DNA of 64,000 bases, taken from assembly GCA_963818685.1 (NCBI GenBank), contig CAWFTJ010000008.1, positions 620,001 to 684,000 on the forward strand. The letters run 5' to 3'. This document shows, one piece after another, positions 26,272 to 34,112 of this stretch (positions are counted from its first letter, which is position 1; every line of letters begins with the position of its first letter). A program made the translations under genes and the position numbers. Source of the DNA: CAJCJE01 sp963818685 (GTDB lineage: Bacteria > Actinomycetota > Actinomycetes > Mycobacteriales > Pseudonocardiaceae). The notes under the pieces were generated by a model. It was not told the DNA's origin. It was given only the letters and a program-made list of their open reading frames with translations, and did no database searches.

Positions 26272-27054
26272 TCAGAAGGCGCCCACCGCAGCGTAGATGC
26301 GCGACTCGGACGGGTCGCCCAGTGCCGGGTCGCCGCCGTCCGGGCGCCATTGCGGCGTCCACACCAGGCCCGGCTCGACCAGGTCCGTGCCGGCCAGCAG
26401 CGCGCCGACCTCCTCCCTGCTCCTGGCCACGACGGGCGTGGCCGTGCGTCGGTAGAGCGTTGCGGCCTCCTTGGCTTGGACCAGCCCGTTGTCGCTGAAG
26501 TGCGAGATGGCCAGGTAACCGCCCCCGGACGCGGCGCGCAGGTAGCGGGACACGATGTCCGCAGGCCGGTCGGTGTCCGGGATGAAGTGGAAGATCGCCA
26601 CCATCAGCAGGCCGACCGGCCGCGCGAAATCGATGAGGCGCCGGGTTTGCGCGTGGCCGAGCACGGCGTCGACGTCGCGCAGGTCGGCGTTGATCATCGC
26701 GGCGTCGTCGTTGCCGGCCAACAGTTCCCTGGCGTGGTGCACCGCGACCGGCTCGTTGTCCACGTACACGACCCGCGCCCCCGGACTGGCCGACTGGGCG
26801 ATCTCGTGTACGTTCCCCGCGGTCGGGATGCCGGAGCCCAGATCGAGGAACTGCTCGACGCCCTGCTCGACCATGAACCGCACGGCGCGCCGCAGAAACG
26901 CCCTGTTCAACCGCGCGGGCGCGGTGGTGGTTGCGCCGGCCGCCATCATCGCGTCCGCGGCTTCCCGGTCGACGGCGAAGTTCGCGCTGCCGCCGAGCAT
27001 GTAGTCATACATCCGTGCCGCGTTCGGCCGCGTCACATCCGGCTGGTCCACCAT
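26272..27054 (-). CDS. SAM-dependent methyltransferase, DUF574 / Methyltransf_19 family
   Basis: A 260-residue protein of the actinomycete family that begins with TRPNAARMYDYMLGGSANFAVDREAAD, here seen as RPNAARMYDYMLGG. The SAM-binding strand follows: QFLDLGSGIPTAGNVHEIAQ, then VVYVDNEPVAVHHARELL and LMVAIFHFIPD. Substrates are unknown. ATG 27054 begins the conserved region; the longer frame upstream overlaps the preceding gene. Fourth and last gene of a minus-strand operon, 10 bases after the SsuA-like gene. Confidence 0.87.
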   Translation of the reverse strand: MVDQPDVTRPNAARMYDYMLGGSANFAVDREAADAMMAAGATTTAPARLNRAFLRRAVRFMVEQGVEQFLDLGSGIPTAGNVHEIAQSASPGARVVYVDNEPVAVHHARELLAGNDDAAMINADLRDVDAVLGHAQTRRLIDFARPVGLLMVAIFHFIPDTDRPADIVSRYLRAASGGGYLAISHFSDNGLVQAKEAATLYRRTATPVVARSREEVGALLAGTDLVEPGLVWTPQWRPDGGDPALGDPSESRIYAAVGAF

Positions 27055-27064
27055 GGCCGACAGG

Positions 27065-27952
27065 TTACGACCCCGAACCTCCGGCCTCGCCGGTGCGGTA
27101 GATGTCGGCCGCGTCGGGGATCGTGGGCACGCCCAGTTCCCCGGCGACGCCGGCCACCGCGGCGGCGGCGACCGCGGGATCATGGCGGCCGTCGATTGTG
27201 AAATACGGCGCGACGTAACGGTTGTAGTGTTCCCGAGCCTGGGTCTCGGTGAGGCTGGGGATCAACGCGTTGACGTATCGGACGGCGAGGTCGGGCTCGT
27301 CGTGGATGGTGCGCAGCGCGCGACGGTTGGCGCGCACGAGGGCCAGCACGGCCGGATCGTCCGGCGCGATGTGGGTCGGGTCGACGGCAACGCCGACCGT
27401 GGGAATCTGGAACTCCTCGCCGACGAAGGCCAGTAGCCGCAGGCCGTTCTCCGCCGCGACGACCTCGGGCGCCAGGGTGCTACCGACGAACGCGGCGTCC
27501 AGCGAGCCGTCGGCGAGGCCGCGCAGGTGGTGGCTGTAGTCACCGGGTTTGAGCACCACCGATTCGACGTCCCGGTCGGGATCGAGGCCGTGCCTGCGGA
27601 GCACGATGCGGGCGAAGCAACCCGGCGCGGTCCTCGGCCCGTGGATGCCGACCCGGCGCCCCTTCAACTCCGCCGCCGAACCGAACGCATTGCGGCCGAG
27701 CAGCCAGAACAGCGGCCGCTGCGTGTTGACGGCCAGCACCGTCCACGGCACGCCGCCGGTCAACCTGGCCAGGACCGACCGGCCGAGCCCGATCGTGGCG
27801 GTGCGCCGGACCCGTTCGTCCGGCCAGCTGACGCCGTCGCGCAGCGCGACGTGCACACCTTCCCGCGCGTAGTAGTCCTGTTGGTCGGCGACGTAGGCGA
27901 CGAGTTCCTCGTGGATGCCCTGCCCGACATAGGTCAGGTCGATGGTGTGCAC
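27065..27952 (-). CDS. SsuA/THI5-like binding-protein-fold protein without export signal
   Basis: A 295-residue protein of NMT1/SsuA type II binding-protein fold: LTYVGQGIHEELVAYVADQQ, YYAREGVHVALRDG, LKGRRVGIHGP and DAAFVGSTLAPEVVAAENG. Unlike ABC binding proteins it has no signal peptide or lipobox and starts MHTIDLTYVG directly at the first strand, and no permease or ATPase is linked. Related cytosolic proteins include decarboxylases (4,5-dihydroxyphthalate type) and THI5 pyrimidine synthase, so an enzyme is possible, but the signature His cluster of THI5 is not evident. Co-operonic with two methyltransferases and an SDR. Confidence 0.75.
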   Translation of the reverse strand: MHTIDLTYVGQGIHEELVAYVADQQDYYAREGVHVALRDGVSWPDERVRRTATIGLGRSVLARLTGGVPWTVLAVNTQRPLFWLLGRNAFGSAAELKGRRVGIHGPRTAPGCFARIVLRRHGLDPDRDVESVVLKPGDYSHHLRGLADGSLDAAFVGSTLAPEVVAAENGLRLLAFVGEEFQIPTVGVAVDPTHIAPDDPAVLALVRANRRALRTIHDEPDLAVRYVNALIPSLTETQAREHYNRYVAPYFTIDGRHDPAVAAAAVAGVAGELGVPTIPDAADIYRTGEAGGSGS

Positions 27953-27966
27953 CGGTGCGGCCTCCT

Positions 27967-28731
27967 TCAGTCCATGGACAGTCCGCCGTCGACCGGCGCT
28001 GTCGTGCCCGTGATGAACCCGCTTTCCTCACCGGCGTAGAACGCGACGGTGCGGGCGACGTCGTCTGGCGTCGCGATCCGGCCGAGCGCGGTCGCCGCGG
28101 CTTGCCGCCGCTGCGTTTCCTCATCGAGCGCGACCTTGGCGATGGTGGTCTCCCCCACCGGTCCTGGCGCGACCACGTTGACGGTGATCCCGCGCGGCCC
28201 CATTTCCAGCGCGACGTAGCGGGCGAACTGGCTCAGCGCCGCCTTGGCGACCCCGAGCGCGATCATGTTCTCGCGCGGTCGCCGGGCCAGCACGGTGCCC
28301 AGGTAGACGATGCGACCGTAGCCACGCGCGGTCATGCCGGGCACGACTGCCTTGGTCAGCACGAAGGCCGCGCGCATCTCCTGCTCCAGCTTGCCGCCCA
28401 GTTCGTCCCAGGACATCTCGTCGAAGGACTTGATGGCGTAGGGGATCAGCGCGTTGTGGACCAGCACCTCGATCTCGCCCATGGCGGCCCGCACCCGCCC
28501 GACCATGTCCAGCACCTCGGCCTCGTCCCGCACGTCGGCCCGCACGGCCATGGCCTGACCGCCCTCGGTCATGATCGACGCGACCACCTCGTCGGCCTCG
28601 CCCTGGCTGCTGCGGTAGTTGACCACCACCCGCAGGCCGCGCGCGGCGAGCAACCGCGACACGGCCGCGCCGATGCCCCTGCTGCCACCCGTGACCAGGG
28701 CCACCCTGCCACTGTCCCGCACATCCGTCAT
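27967..28731 (-). CDS. Short-chain dehydrogenase/reductase (classical SDR)
   Basis: A 254-residue enzyme with all classical SDR motifs: cofactor loop TGGSRGIGAAVSRLL, the NAG region replaced by LVHNALIPYAIKS (HNA instead of NNAG), an altered active site where the expected YxxxK reads LGVAKAALSQFARYVA after NMI, and PGPVGETTIAKVAL in the substrate loop. The catalytic Tyr appears to be missing (ENMIALGVAKAAL holds the Lys), which is unusual and may alter or abolish dehydrogenase chemistry. The end, FITGTTAPVDGGLSMD, is standard. NADP is favoured by the R of SRGIG. It lies 14 bases upstream of the SsuA-like gene. Confidence 0.85.
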   Translation of the reverse strand: MTDVRDSGRVALVTGGSRGIGAAVSRLLAARGLRVVVNYRSSQGEADEVVASIMTEGGQAMAVRADVRDEAEVLDMVGRVRAAMGEIEVLVHNALIPYAIKSFDEMSWDELGGKLEQEMRAAFVLTKAVVPGMTARGYGRIVYLGTVLARRPRENMIALGVAKAALSQFARYVALEMGPRGITVNVVAPGPVGETTIAKVALDEETQRRQAAATALGRIATPDDVARTVAFYAGEESGFITGTTAPVDGGLSMD

Positions 28732-28756
28732 GTCGGCCTCCGAGAAGTTGGGTCAG

Positions 28757-29551
28757 CTAGCTCGAACCTCTGCGTCCTACGAGATGGAAGACGCGGCTGA
28801 GCTGGCGGTAGGGGTCGCGCCGGGCGGCTTCGAGTTCGACCTCGGCGGTCGCGGCGACCTGGTCCCTGTCGTGCGGATCGAGCTTCGTGCCGCCGAATTC
28901 GAGCCAGTCCACGAACAGCCACACCCCGTACCACTGTTCCGGCACGACCCCTCGACCGCGCAGGAGCTCGCCGACCTCCTCGACCGTGTCGGCGCGGCCG
29001 GACAGGCCGAGCACGCCGATTCCGGTCCTGGTGTCGAACGACGCGAGCGCGTCCGCCCATCGTCGTTCCAGCGCCGGCTGCACGGCCGCGGCCTTGGCGT
29101 TGCCGGTCATGATCGACACGATGCCACCGGGCGCGACGCACCGACACAGCTGGTCGACGAACGGTTCCGGCTGCTCAACGTAGCCGAGCACGCCGTGGCA
29201 CAGCACGCCGGCGAAGCGCTCACCCCGCACGGTCTCCTCGGCACGCAGGCCGTCCGCCGCCAGGAAACTCACCCGCCGCCTGGCATCCTCGGGCAGCCGC
29301 CGGGCTCGCTCGCGGGCCTTGGCCAGCATCGCGGGCGACGAGTCGAGCAACGTGACCTCGTAACCGGCCTGCGCCAGCGGAAACGACTGGTGGCCCGCGC
29401 CTGCGCCGACGTCGAGCAGGCGCGCGGGAGCGGGCGGCAGGTGCGCCATCAGCTGGTGGTGCATGACGTAGGTGCGCACGTACCCCTTCACCGAGGCGTA
29501 CGCGTCGTCGGCGAAACGCTCGACCAGGCTCGCCCAGATGTCCTCGCCCAT
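28757..29551 (-). CDS. Class I SAM-dependent methyltransferase (SmtA/CmoM-like)
   Basis: A 264-residue protein. Motif I reads RLLDVGAGAGHQSFPLAQAGYEVTLLD, with acidic Asp/Asp at the ends of strands 1 and 2; later FAGVLCHGVLGYVEQPEPFVDQ and GGIVSIMTGNAKAAAV match the SmtA/CmoM-like group, originally named for tRNA uridine-oxyacetate methylation. Members in actinomycetes also modify small molecules. First gene of the four-gene operon, 47 bases from the divergent tetR; its ATG may start a leaderless mRNA. Confidence 0.85.
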   Translation of the reverse strand: MGEDIWASLVERFADDAYASVKGYVRTYVMHHQLMAHLPPAPARLLDVGAGAGHQSFPLAQAGYEVTLLDSSPAMLAKARERARRLPEDARRRVSFLAADGLRAEETVRGERFAGVLCHGVLGYVEQPEPFVDQLCRCVAPGGIVSIMTGNAKAAAVQPALERRWADALASFDTRTGIGVLGLSGRADTVEEVGELLRGRGVVPEQWYGVWLFVDWLEFGGTKLDPHDRDQVAATAEVELEAARRDPYRQLSRVFHLVGRRGSS

Positions 29552-29565
29552 CGCGCCACCGTATC

Positions 29566-29597
29566 AGTTAGTAGTTAGTAGTTAGTAACTAGTAACC
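29566..29597. promoter_or_regulatory. Repeated TTAGTAG elements: probable TetR operator and overlapping promoters
   Basis: Three tandem TTAGTAG-like units are followed by an inverted TAACTAGTAAC, so GTTAGTAAC and its inverse AGTTACTAAC-like half meet here. The 32 bases occupy almost the whole 47-bp gap between the divergent methyltransferase and tetR genes and overlap any possible -10 (TAGTAA). A TetR dimer bound here would block both genes. Confidence 0.6.
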
Positions 29598-29598
29598 T

Positions 29599-30174
29599 GT
29601 GGTCGTGGCTGAGCGGATGAGCGGACCGGAACGACGCGCCCAGGTGTTGGGCATCGCCGCGCGCGAGTTCGCGAAGCATGGACTGCACGGTGCGTCGATC
29701 GAGGCGGTCGCGCGCACGGCCGGCATCACGCAGGCGTACGTGTTCCGGATGTTCGGCACGAAGAAGGCGCTGTTCCTGGAACTGGTCGGCGCGGCGTTCG
29801 ACCGGTTGCGCACCGGCATGGCGGACGCCGCCGGAGACGCGGACGGGTTGGCCGCGCTGGCGCTGATGGGGTCGCGGTACTACGAGTCGCTTGCCGACCG
29901 CACCACGCTCATGTTGCAGTTGCAGGGCTTCGCCGCGTGCGGTGACCACGAGGTCCGTGACCTGGTCCGGTCGCGGGTCGCCCACCTGTGGGACACGGTC
30001 GCCGCGACCGGCCTCGATCCGGTGGCGCTGAAGTCGTTCCTCGCCTTCGGCATGCTGCTCAACAACGCGGCGGCCGTCGAGGTCGACGAGGTGGACGAAC
30101 CGTGGGCAAGGGGCGTGCGCACCCGCATCCACGCGGGACTGTTCGAGCACATCACCGCCGACACCAACCGATGA
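29599..30174 (+). CDS. TetR family transcriptional regulator
   Basis: A 191-residue repressor. The HTH is RREFAKHGLHGASIEAVART-like (residues ~15-55: LGIAAREFAKHGLHGASIEA, AGITQAYVFRMFGTKKALF), with a variable C-terminal ligand domain. No Shine-Dalgarno sequence precedes GTG 29599, and the repeated operator lies directly upstream, so a leaderless, autorepressed mRNA is likely; GTG 29605 or ATG 29617 are alternative starts. It probably controls the divergent methyltransferase/SDR operon. Confidence 0.88.
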   Translation: MVVAERMSGPERRAQVLGIAAREFAKHGLHGASIEAVARTAGITQAYVFRMFGTKKALFLELVGAAFDRLRTGMADAAGDADGLAALALMGSRYYESLADRTTLMLQLQGFAACGDHEVRDLVRSRVAHLWDTVAATGLDPVALKSFLAFGMLLNNAAAVEVDEVDEPWARGVRTRIHAGLFEHITADTNR

Positions 30175-30214
30175 CCCGGGTTTTGCGAGCACCGCATCGG
30201 TGAAACCTGCCTGA

Positions 30215-31060
30215 GTGACGGACGACGCATTCGTGCTCGGTGGTGGTGGCCTGCTCGGGGCGGCCGAGGCAGGCATGGCGCGGGCGCTGCTCGAAGCCGG
30301 CATCGTGCCCCGGCTGATCTGCGGCACCTCGATCGGCGCGATCAACGGCGCTGCCATCGCCGCCGACCCGACCCCGGACGGCGCGCGGACGCTGGTGGCC
30401 ACCTGGGAACGGCTGGCCGAGGACGCCGTGTTCGGCGGCTCGCTGCTCGGGCGGGTGGTCGAACTGGCGCGCACCGGCACGGCGCTGCACGGCAATGAGC
30501 GGCTGCGCCAACTGCTCGACGAGCGCCTGCCGGTGCACGCGTTCGAGGAACTGGCGGTGCCGTTCGAGTGCGTCGCGGCGAGCATCGAAGGCGCGCGCGA
30601 GCACTGGTTCACCTCCGGTGACCTGGTGCGGGCCGTGCTGGCCTCGTGTGCGCTGCCCGGCGTGTTCCCACCGGTCGCCGTGGACGGCGAGCACTTCTTC
30701 GACGGCGGGCTGGTGAACAGCGTGCCGCTGGCCAGGGCGGTCCGACACGGCGCGCGGCGGATCTGGGTGCTGCACGTCGGACGGATCGAGGAGGAGCTGA
30801 CCCTGCCGCGCAATCCGTGGCAGGTCGGGTTCACCGCGTTCGAGATCGCCCGCCGGCACCGGTTCAACACCGATCTGCGCGCGGTTCCCACCGGCGTCGA
30901 GGTGCACGTGCTGCCCACCGGGCAGCCACCAAGACGCGCGTCGACCTGGTCCAACCTGCGTTACCGGGACGCGCGCCGGATAGCCGACCGGGTCGAAGCG
31001 GCCTACCTCGCCACCAAGGCATACCTGGCCGCCGACGTGTTCCCGGCGCGGCGAGGCTGA
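30215..31060 (+). CDS. Patatin-like phospholipase/esterase
   Basis: A 281-residue alpha/beta/alpha serine hydrolase of the RssA/YlbK group. The glycine-rich oxyanion loop is AFVLGGGGLLGAAEAG, the nucleophile elbow GTSIG (Ser about residue 40), and the catalytic Asp is in FFDGGLVNSVP (DGG/DGA motif). It lacks a signal peptide, so it acts inside the cell or on the inner membrane face. It ends 5 bases before the acyltransferase gene; a lipase beside an acyltransferase suggests phospholipid or acylglycerol remodelling. Confidence 0.88.
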   Translation: MTDDAFVLGGGGLLGAAEAGMARALLEAGIVPRLICGTSIGAINGAAIAADPTPDGARTLVATWERLAEDAVFGGSLLGRVVELARTGTALHGNERLRQLLDERLPVHAFEELAVPFECVAASIEGAREHWFTSGDLVRAVLASCALPGVFPPVAVDGEHFFDGGLVNSVPLARAVRHGARRIWVLHVGRIEEELTLPRNPWQVGFTAFEIARRHRFNTDLRAVPTGVEVHVLPTGQPPRRASTWSNLRYRDARRIADRVEAAYLATKAYLAADVFPARRG

Positions 31061-31065
31061 TCGTC

Positions 31066-32043
31066 ATGATGCTGACCGTGTTGCGTCGGGCAGTGATGAT
31101 CCCCTTGATTGTCGGGATCGAGATACTGCTGCTGCTCACCAGTCCACTGTCGCTGACCATCGGGGCGCTCGTGTCCGCCGCGACCCGCTCGACCCGACCG
31201 ATCCGCACGGTCGCGCTGGTGCTCGCCTATGCCGCGATCGAACTGCGCGTGCTGTACCGCATCGCGCACACCCAGGGCGATGGCTGGCAACAGCTGCCGC
31301 ACGACGTGCTCGCCATCGCCTACCGGGCGCTGGGCGCCATCCTCGATGTGCACGTGTCGCTGGAGGAGGGCTCGGCAACCCAGGCGCAACTGGCCGAGTC
31401 CGGCCGGCCGCTGGTTGTGCTCTCCCGGCACTGCGGACCAGGTGACTCGTTGTTCGTCGCCTGGCTGCTGTCCGTCCATTACGGACTCTCATTGCGGATC
31501 GCGCTGAAGTCGGCGCTGCGCCTGTACCCGTCGGTCGATCTGGCCGGCCCGCACCTGCCGCTGTGCTTCGTCGGCACTGGCGGTGATCGCGCTCGTCACC
31601 GCATCCGACAGGCGGCCGCCTCGATGTCGGCCGGTGACGCGTTCCTGATCTTTCCCGAGGGCAGCAACTTCAGTTGGCCGAAATGGCGCAACGCGCTCGT
31701 CGCCGCGCGCAACCGCCGTTCCGCCCGCGCACTGTGGCGGCACACCCACACCCTGCCGCCGCACCACGGCGGCACGACGGCCGCGTTGACCGGCGCGCGC
31801 GACGCGGATGTGCTGCTGCTCGCGCACACCGCGTTCACCCCGGACGGACGTGACCGGCCGTGGTGGCGACTGCCGGTGCACCGCACCATGTTGGTGCGCA
31901 CCACGTTGATACCCGCGTCCGATGTGCCGCGCGAGCCGGCCGCGATCGGCGCATGGCTGGACGACGAATGGTCCACTGTAGACGACTGGGTGGCGGACCG
32001 CACTCGCCCGAATGGTCCGAACTGTTCCGCACGCGGAACGTGA
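31066..32043 (+). CDS. 1-acylglycerol-3-phosphate acyltransferase-like protein (PlsC family)
   Basis: A 325-residue membrane-associated protein with an N-terminal hydrophobic helix (LIVGIEILLLLTSPLSLTI). PlsC block I is SRHCGPGDSLF (H-x4-D), and the phosphate-binding block III is FPEGSNFSWPKW, close to FPEGTR but with Ser-Asn. The later LLLAHTAF matches block IV. Substrate specificity is open, and the long insertion between blocks resembles actinomycete acyltransferases involved in complex lipids. ATG 31066 is the first in-frame start after the lipase stop; a second ATG follows immediately. Confidence 0.82.
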   Translation: MMLTVLRRAVMIPLIVGIEILLLLTSPLSLTIGALVSAATRSTRPIRTVALVLAYAAIELRVLYRIAHTQGDGWQQLPHDVLAIAYRALGAILDVHVSLEEGSATQAQLAESGRPLVVLSRHCGPGDSLFVAWLLSVHYGLSLRIALKSALRLYPSVDLAGPHLPLCFVGTGGDRARHRIRQAAASMSAGDAFLIFPEGSNFSWPKWRNALVAARNRRSARALWRHTHTLPPHHGGTTAALTGARDADVLLLAHTAFTPDGRDRPWWRLPVHRTMLVRTTLIPASDVPREPAAIGAWLDDEWSTVDDWVADRTRPNGPNCSARGT

Positions 32044-32229
32044 TTGCCGTTTCGCAGTACGCTTTCCTACTCACGAGTTGGTAATTGCGATTGCGGCATA
32101 CGGGTTCCCGCGCCCATGAACATGACTAAGCATGGTGAACATGGGTAATCGAAGTTGAGTCGTGGAAGTAACCCGTCGGGGAAAACCGGGACACCCACGC
32201 GATTGCGTTGCGACAAGAGGAGAACATCG
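32044..32229. other. Intergenic region upstream of the gas vesicle operon
   Basis: 186 bp that must hold the gas vesicle promoter. GAACATG and its inverse CATGGTGAACATGGG recur around 32115-32145. GGGTAA at 32143-32148 could be a stress-sigma -10, but no matching GTTT -35 stands at the right distance, so no promoter is called. Confidence 0.3.
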
Positions 32230-32712
32230 ATGAACAGCGGAGCGCGCGTCGCGATCGGCGTAGCCGCAGGCTACCTGCTCGGGCGCACACGCAAGATGCG
32301 ACTGGCGTTGATGATCGCCGGCGCTGGCATCACGGGGGCGCGCGGTGTCTCACCGAGCGCCCTGCTCAAACGCGGTATGAGCGTGCTGAGCTCGGTGCCC
32401 GAGGTCGCCGAGCTGGCCGAGACGGCCAAGAGCGAACTGCTCGGCGCGGCGAAGGCGGCGACCGTCGCCGCGGCGACCAAGCGGGTCGAGTCGCTCAGCG
32501 GCCGTTTGCAGGATCAGGTCCGCAGCCGTCAGGACGAAGACACCGAAGAAGACACCGACGAGACCGAGCCTGAGACCGACGAAGCCGACCAGGCCGACGA
32601 CGCCGACGAGCCAGACGAGCCAGGCGAAGACGAGAAACCGCGTCAGCGCCGAGTGTCCGCACGCGCCGAGTCGAGCAGCGGACGTTCGCCCGTCCGTCGA
32701 AGCAGGAGGTGA
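32230..32712 (+). CDS. Gas-vesicle-associated protein, glycine-rich N-terminus and acidic tail (GvpY-like)
   Basis: A 160-residue protein. An N-terminal hydrophobic hairpin (VAIGVAAGYLLGRTRKMRLAL) leads into helical Ala/Glu segments (ELAETAKSELLGAAKAATVA), and residues ~100-140 are strongly acidic (Glu/Asp/Thr repeats), ending in a basic SSGRSPVRRSRR. Similar proteins open Streptomyces gvp clusters (gvpY position) and are sometimes mislabelled DNA primase. Function unknown; it may seed or chaperone assembly. ATG 32230 has GAGGAG 8 bases upstream. First gene of the operon. Confidence 0.75.
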   Translation: MNSGARVAIGVAAGYLLGRTRKMRLALMIAGAGITGARGVSPSALLKRGMSVLSSVPEVAELAETAKSELLGAAKAATVAAATKRVESLSGRLQDQVRSRQDEDTEEDTDETEPETDEADQADDADEPDEPGEDEKPRQRRVSARAESSSGRSPVRRSRR

Positions 32713-32717
32713 CCTCG

Positions 32718-33701
32718 ATGGCGGCGAAACCACTCAAAAAAGCCGGCGAGGCCACCAAGAGCGTGACCAAGCGTGCCGGTGAGGCAGGCAAGACGGCCAC
32801 GAACGACCTGCTAGGAGAGGCGTTACAGAGCTTGGCCGGCACGGTGGTCAAGCGCGCGGCCACGTCCGCGACGCACTGGGTCAACGACGCGACCGATCGC
32901 CTGACCGACTACGCGTCAGGTGCGGGCGAGGGCGGCCTGCTCTCCGCAATCAGTGGCGGCGGGTCCGGTTCGATCAAGGGCGCCGCGGCGACCGGTGCAC
33001 TCAAGTCCGGGCTTTCCACGGCGGTCGGCAAGGCCAAGGACAGCGTCAAGAGCGCGTTCGGTGGCGGCGGCAGCGGGTCGGGCAAGGGCAAGAGCAAGGG
33101 ACCGAAGCTGACGAACATCGTCGAACACATCGACGTCGGCGTGGACATCGCCCTCGCCTACGACCTGTGGACCAGGTTCACGGACTTCCCCAACTTCATG
33201 AAGAAGGTGGAGAACGTCGAGCAGGCCAGCGAGGAGAAGCTGACCTGGAAGGCGCAGGTCTTCTGGTCGCACCGGACCTGGGAGTCCACCATCGTCGAGC
33301 AGGTGCCCGAGAAGCGGATCGTGTGGCGGTCCAAGGGCGAGAAGGGTTCCGTCGACGGCGCCGTCACCTTCCACGAGCTGGCGCCGGACCTGACCAGGAT
33401 CGTGCTGGTGCTGGAATACCGGCCGCAGGGCCTGTTCGAGCGGACCGGCAACCTGTGGCGGGCGCAGGGCAGGCGAGTCCGCCTGGAACTCAAGCACTTC
33501 CAGCGCTACGCCATGGTGCACGAGCTGCTGCACCGCGACGACGTCGAGGGCTGGCGGGGTGAGATCAGGGACAGCCACGTCGTCGACGAACAGGACGAAG
33601 ACCAACGAGCGCCGGATGACGAACCGGAGGAGGAACCGGAACCCCGGTCCCGCCGCCGGTCGAGGAGTAAAGCCGGCGCGAGAGGAGGAGACTCCGGATG
33701 A
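32718..33701 (+). CDS. SRPBCC-domain protein of the gas vesicle cluster (GvpZ-like)
   Basis: A 327-residue protein. Residues ~1-125 are Ala/Gly/Ser rich and helical; residues ~130-270 are a START/polyketide-cyclase-like SRPBCC domain (IVEHIDVGVDIALAYDLWTR, FPNFMKKVENVEQ, WKAQVFWSHRTWES, ELAPDLTRIVLVLEY). An acidic then basic tail follows. Such proteins accompany actinomycete gvp clusters. ATG 32718 follows AGGAGG by 8 bases, with the SD overlapping the upstream stop. It overlaps gvpA by ATGA. Role inferred as an accessory factor, possibly binding a hydrophobic subunit. Confidence 0.78.
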   Translation: MAAKPLKKAGEATKSVTKRAGEAGKTATNDLLGEALQSLAGTVVKRAATSATHWVNDATDRLTDYASGAGEGGLLSAISGGGSGSIKGAAATGALKSGLSTAVGKAKDSVKSAFGGGGSGSGKGKSKGPKLTNIVEHIDVGVDIALAYDLWTRFTDFPNFMKKVENVEQASEEKLTWKAQVFWSHRTWESTIVEQVPEKRIVWRSKGEKGSVDGAVTFHELAPDLTRIVLVLEYRPQGLFERTGNLWRAQGRRVRLELKHFQRYAMVHELLHRDDVEGWRGEIRDSHVVDEQDEDQRAPDDEPEEEPEPRSRRRSRSKAGARGGDSG

Positions 33702-34111
33702 CGACAGCGATTCAACCGGCCGGTGGCGGCGGCGGTGGCGTCGAGCGGCCGACCGCGAGCAGCCTCGCCGACGTGATCGACACGATCCTGGACAAGGGTC
33801 TGGTGATCGACGCCTATGTGCGGGTGTCGCTGGTGGGCATCGAACTGCTGACCGTCGACGCGCGCGTCGTCGTCGCCAGTGTCGACACCTACCTGCGGTT
33901 CGCCGAGGCGGTGAACCGGCTCGACATCTCCAACAGCGGGCAGAAGGGCCTGCCCGATCTGATCAACGACATGAACGAGGGCGGCGGCAAGGCACGCACC
34001 AAGGGCGCGATCGAAGCCGCGGGCGAGAAGGTACGTGAATTCCTCGGCGAGAACGACGAGAACGAACAACCCGAGACCCAGTCGAGCAGCCGGCGTCGGA
34101 AGGACCGATGA
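33698..34111 (+). CDS. gvpA: Gas vesicle structural protein GvpA
   Basis: A 137-residue member of the GvpA/J family. The conserved core spans ~17-75: SLADVIDTILDKGLVIDAYV, RVSLVGIELLTVDARVVVAS, VDTYLRFAEAVNRL. That is the wall-forming shell protein pattern (small hydrophobic beta-strands flanked by helices). Compared with the ~70-residue cyanobacterial GvpA it has a Gly-rich head and a ~55-residue charged C-terminal tail, as is common in streptomycetes. Excellent GGAGGAG ribosome site. This is the only copy with the full GvpA core; the two later homologues are gvpJ and gvpS. Confidence 0.88.
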   Translation: MTTAIQPAGGGGGGVERPTASSLADVIDTILDKGLVIDAYVRVSLVGIELLTVDARVVVASVDTYLRFAEAVNRLDISNSGQKGLPDLINDMNEGGGKARTKGAIEAAGEKVREFLGENDENEQPETQSSSRRRKDR

Positions 34112-34112
34112 C

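Noticed and set aside
24883..27201. 772-residue plus-strand frame across the binding protein and methyltransferase
   Set aside because: It spans two real genes and a terminator in a non-coding frame and is Arg/Gly/His-rich.
32040..32229. SigB-like promoter before the gas vesicle operon (GTT with GGGTTC or GGGTAA)
   Set aside because: Spacing and -35 do not fit the consensus; kept only as unassigned intergenic DNA.
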